A stretch of 7,619 nt of DNA from NCBI GenBank assembly GCA_016763045.1, contig JAESUN010000188.1, positions 1 to 7,619 of the forward strand, written 5' to 3'. The translations under genes and the position numbers were made by a program. The notes beneath the pieces were generated by a model that was given only the letters and a program-made list of their open reading frames with translations, was not told where the DNA came from and made no database searches. Shown here piece after piece: positions 6,190 through 7,619 of the stretch. The DNA comes from Opitutaceae bacterium (GTDB lineage Bacteria; Verrucomicrobiota; Verrucomicrobiia; Opitutales; Opitutaceae). Positions within the stretch are counted from its first letter, which is position 1. The number at the start of each line of letters is the position of its first letter.

Positions 6190-6218
6190 GAAACGGTAGC
6201 TGATTCAGTTTTCGTTTC
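6190..6218 (+). promoter_or_regulatory. Strong hairpin in the rplJ-rplL gap
   Basis: Bases 6190-6202 pair with 6206-6218: GAAACGG with TCGTTTC, one T-T mismatch, then AGCTG with CAGTT, closed by an ATT loop. That makes twelve pairs, two of them G-U. No T run follows, so it is not a simple terminator. It may be a processing site, a stabiliser of the rplL message or a protein-binding site. The gap (6164-6314) is ten times longer than the one before rplJ. Confidence 0.55.
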
Positions 6219-6277
6219 AAATTAGACAAATAACCATCAATCCAAAGAACCCGGCTAGGGGAGATTCCCTTAAAAAA

Positions 6278-6306
6278 TCCTTTATGGAAAACTAGTCATT
6301 CAAGGA
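6278..6306 (+). promoter_or_regulatory. rplL Shine-Dalgarno with a possible masking sequence
   Basis: AAGGA at 6302-6306 is a good SD eight bases before the rplL ATG. TCCTT at 6278-6282 can pair with it across a 19-base loop. The pairing is short and mostly A-U, so its stability is doubtful; it is noted because the rplA SD is covered in a similar way. Confidence 0.35.
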
Positions 6307-6314
6307 AAAATAAC

Positions 6315-6692
6315 ATGTCAGACATATCAAAAGAACAAGTAATCGATTGGTTGAGTAACCAGTCCGTAATCGAAGTTGCAGGTCTTGTAAAAGATTTGGA
6401 AGAAAAGTGGGGCGTTAGTGCTGCTGCTCCTGTTGCTGTAGCTGCTGCTCCTGCTGGCGAAGCTGCTCCTAGCGAAGAACAGACTGAATTTGATGTCATC
6501 TTCGTTGCTCCAGGACCTAACAAGATTGCTTCAATTAAGGAAGTTCGCTCAATTACGAGTCTCGGACTTAAGGAAGCAAAAGACTTGGTTGAAGGCGCTC
6601 CAAAGCCAGTCAAGGAAGGCGTTTCTAAAGATGAAGCTAACGAGATCAAAACGAAGCTCGAAGCTGCAGGCGCAAAAGTCGAAATCAAGTAA
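6315..6692 (+). CDS. rplL: 50S ribosomal protein L7/L12
   Basis: A 125-residue L12 protein with the three-part family layout. The N-terminal dimerisation domain is about 1-35 ([20 protein letters not shown]). A flexible Ala/Pro-rich hinge follows at about 36-55 ([19 protein letters not shown]). The C-terminal factor-binding domain (about 58-125) includes [20 protein letters not shown] and [17 protein letters not shown]. It is the multi-copy stalk protein that recruits EF-Tu, EF-G and other GTPases. The ATG at 6315 has an AAGGA SD. The gene is flanked by long structured gaps (151 and 174 bases) in an otherwise tight cluster, which suggests separate control of its amount. Confidence 0.99.
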   Translation: MSDISKEQVIDWLSNQSVIEVAGLVKDLEEKWGVSAAAPVAVAAAPAGEAAPSEEQTEFDVIFVAPGPNKIASIKEVRSITSLGLKEAKDLVEGAPKPVKEGVSKDEANEIKTKLEAAGAKVEIK

Positions 6693-6729
6693 CATTGCTG
6701 CTTACTTTTTGTTTAAAAACTTCTTTATC

Positions 6730-6766
6730 AGAGGACAGATTCGGAGAAATACCGCATCTGTTTTCT
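6730..6766 (+). terminator. Terminator-like hairpin after rplL (probable attenuator)
   Basis: ACAGAT (6735-6740) pairs with ATCTGT (6756-6761). Inside, after a T/C mismatch, CGG pairs with CCG around an AGAAATA loop. The core stem ends in TTTTC, as in an intrinsic terminator; the same bases can also extend the stem to 6730-6766 with two G-U pairs. It lies 37 bases after the rplL stop. A partial terminator is known between rplL and rpoB in E. coli, and this would serve the same purpose: less rpoB than ribosomal protein message. Confidence 0.5.
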
Positions 6767-6779
6767 CTGTTTTCATTTC

Positions 6780-6807
6780 AAGGCGAAATCAGACCTGATT
6801 TCGCCTT
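6780..6807 (+). other. Perfect 12-bp hairpin in the rplL-rpoB gap
   Basis: AAGGCGAAATCA (6780-6791) and TGATTTCGCCTT (6796-6807) form a perfect 12-bp stem with a GACC loop. TTATAG-like sequence rather than a T run follows, so it is less terminator-like than the hairpin 14 bases upstream. A long perfect duplex here recalls the RNase III cleavage region between rplL and rpoB in E. coli; a role in processing the long transcript is inference. Confidence 0.6.
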
Positions 6808-6866
6808 ATAGTCCGTACCGTTTTCTCGATTATAACCAGATTCCCGTTCACTGAAAGGCAAGACTC

Positions 6867-7619
6867 ATGGCAGACCGCATTAATTATGGTAAACTAAAGG
6901 AGGTTATTACACCTCCGAATTTGATCGAAATACAGATCAACTCTTGTCTGGAGTTTTTGCAGAGGGATGTTCCGAATAATCAGCGAAAGCCTGTTGGTCT
7001 GGAATCCGTCATTAAGGATGTTTTTCCCATCGAAAGTTATGATGGCCGTCTCGTGCTCGAGTATGTATCTTACACGATTGGAGATTCCAAGAATTCAGAA
7101 ATTGAATGTATGCGTGATGGTATCACGTATGCAGTTCCTTTGTATGTAAAACTCCGCTTGAGGGAGGAAGATTTCATTAAGGATGAGGAAATCTACATGG
7201 GAGAGATTCCCATGGTCACTGAACGAGGCTCATTTATCATTAATGGAGCTGAACGTGTGGTGGTCAGTCAGCTACATCGTTCTCCTGGTATCTGCTTTGA
7301 AGTAGCTCTTCATACAAACGGGAAAGAGCTTCATTCATTCCGAATCATTCCCGATCGCGGAACATGGTTGGAAACTCAATTTGACAATAATGAACTGCTC
7401 TATGTTTACTTGGACCGTCGTCGTCGGAGAAGAAAATTCCTGATAACTACTCTTTTACGGGCTATTGGTCATAGTTCGGATGTGGATATCCTAGGTTTAT
7501 TCTATGATATTGAGACGATCGAAACAAATGCGGCCCTCAAGATGGAGAATGTGAGTTCTCTCGTTTTGGTGGAAGATGCCGTGGATGCCCAAGAGGGAGT
7601 TGTCCTTGCGCGTGCGTTC
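6867..7619 (+). CDS. rpoB: DNA-directed RNA polymerase subunit beta, N-terminal part (partial)
   Basis: The first 251 codons are present, open to the window edge; the full protein is well over 1,000 residues. It begins MADRINYGKLKEVITPPNLI, typical of bacterial beta, followed by QINSCLEFLQ. The strongest signature is at 112-142: GEIPMVTERGSFIINGAERV followed by VVSQLHRSPGI, part of the protrusion/lobe region. An arginine-rich stretch (YLDRRRRRRKF, about 184-194) matches the family's DRRRK site. Beta forms half of the catalytic cleft; the rifampicin pocket and the rest lie beyond the edge. The ATG at 6867 has a weak AAAGG about nine bases upstream. It is the last gene of the L11-L1-L10-L12 series, separated by two hairpins. 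A second, perfect SD sequence lies within codons 11-13. Confidence 0.99.
   Translation, partial: MADRINYGKLKEVITPPNLIEIQINSCLEFLQRDVPNNQRKPVGLESVIKDVFPIESYDGRLVLEYVSYTIGDSKNSEIECMRDGITYAVPLYVKLRLREEDFIKDEEIYMGEIPMVTERGSFIINGAERVVVSQLHRSPGICFEVALHTNGKELHSFRIIPDRGTWLETQFDNNELLYVYLDRRRRRRKFLITTLLRAIGHSSDVDILGLFYDIETIETNAALKMENVSSLVLVEDAVDAQEGVVLARAF
6897..6916 (+). other. Internal perfect SD sequence within a hairpin in rpoB
   Basis: AAGGAGGT (6897-6904, codons 11-13, Lys-Glu-Val) is a full match to the anti-SD complement. GGAGGT (6899-6904) pairs with ACCTCC (6911-6916) in a perfect 6-bp stem. No ATG or GTG lies at a useful distance downstream, so it is not an obvious start site. It could slow early elongating ribosomes or form a regulatory fold; chance is also possible. 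Confidence 0.4.

Noticed and set aside
6421..6477. GCT-rich low-complexity tract resembling a repeat
   Set aside because: It encodes the Ala/Pro hinge of L7/L12, a normal feature of the family rather than a separate repeat element.
6296..6688. Minus-strand open frame of 130 codons opposite rplL
   Set aside because: Its Ala/Ser/Thr-rich sequence is the mirror of the rplL Ala codons; no independent support.
6807..6840. Possible rpoB promoter (TATAAC at 6831-6836)
   Set aside because: No acceptable -35 at normal spacing; a lone -10-like hexamer in AT-rich sequence is weak evidence.
1..7619. CRISPR, insertion sequence, prophage or attachment-site signals
   Set aside because: No spaced direct repeats, transposase or integrase fragments, or tRNA 3'-end duplications were seen; both tRNAs are followed directly by housekeeping genes.

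Overview
The window is a bacterial chromosome segment carrying one of the most conserved gene clusters known: tRNA-Thr - tuf - tRNA-Trp - secE - nusG - rplK - rplA - rplJ - rplL - rpoB. All genes read rightwards and rpoB runs off the right edge. To the left lie the last codons of a TPR-like protein and an ExbB/ExbD/TonB-like energy-transduction set on the same strand. Moderate base composition, the EF-Tu N-terminus with an unusual switch I, the L7/L12 and RpoB N-termini and the ExbB-ExbD-TonB-like neighbourhood remind me most of Verrucomicrobiota (Opitutae/Puniceicoccales-like, possibly marine). That placement is recollection plus inference, not a computed result.

Layout. 1-116: C-terminus of a helical TPR-like protein. 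134-2048: ExbB-like channel, ExbD-like stator (ATGA overlap) and a membrane-anchored TonB-like protein. The SD-supported start of the third gene (1262) is in a different frame from its body, so a single-base frameshift near a G5 run is likely. 2049-2144: AT-rich promoter region. 2145-2220: tRNA-Thr(GGU). 2294-3484: tuf. 3512-3556: probable terminator. 3570-3645: tRNA-Trp(CCA anticodon). 3661-4891: tightly packed secE, nusG and rplK, none with a visible Shine-Dalgarno. 4892-4945: a gap whose hairpin covers the rplA SD. 4946-6163: rplA and rplJ. 6164-6314: an unusually long gap with a strong hairpin before rplL. 6693-6866: a gap with two strong hairpins. 6867-7619: first 251 codons of rpoB.

How it works together. 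The left block would use the proton-motive force (ExbB/ExbD) to drive an outer-membrane process through a TonB-like periplasmic arm. The right block makes core parts of translation and transcription: EF-Tu, the SecE translocon subunit, NusG, the L11/L1/L10/L12 stalk proteins and the RNA polymerase beta subunit. rplL, needed in several copies per ribosome, is bracketed by structured gaps, which fits its being expressed at a different level from rplJ and rpoB.

I found no CRISPR array, insertion sequence, phage gene or novel defence system. The items worth a second look are the frameshifted TonB-like gene, the altered EF-Tu switch I, a candidate operator at rplA, the RNA structures around rplL, and a perfect SD buried in a hairpin inside rpoB. 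No gene-free stretch exceeds 300 bases.
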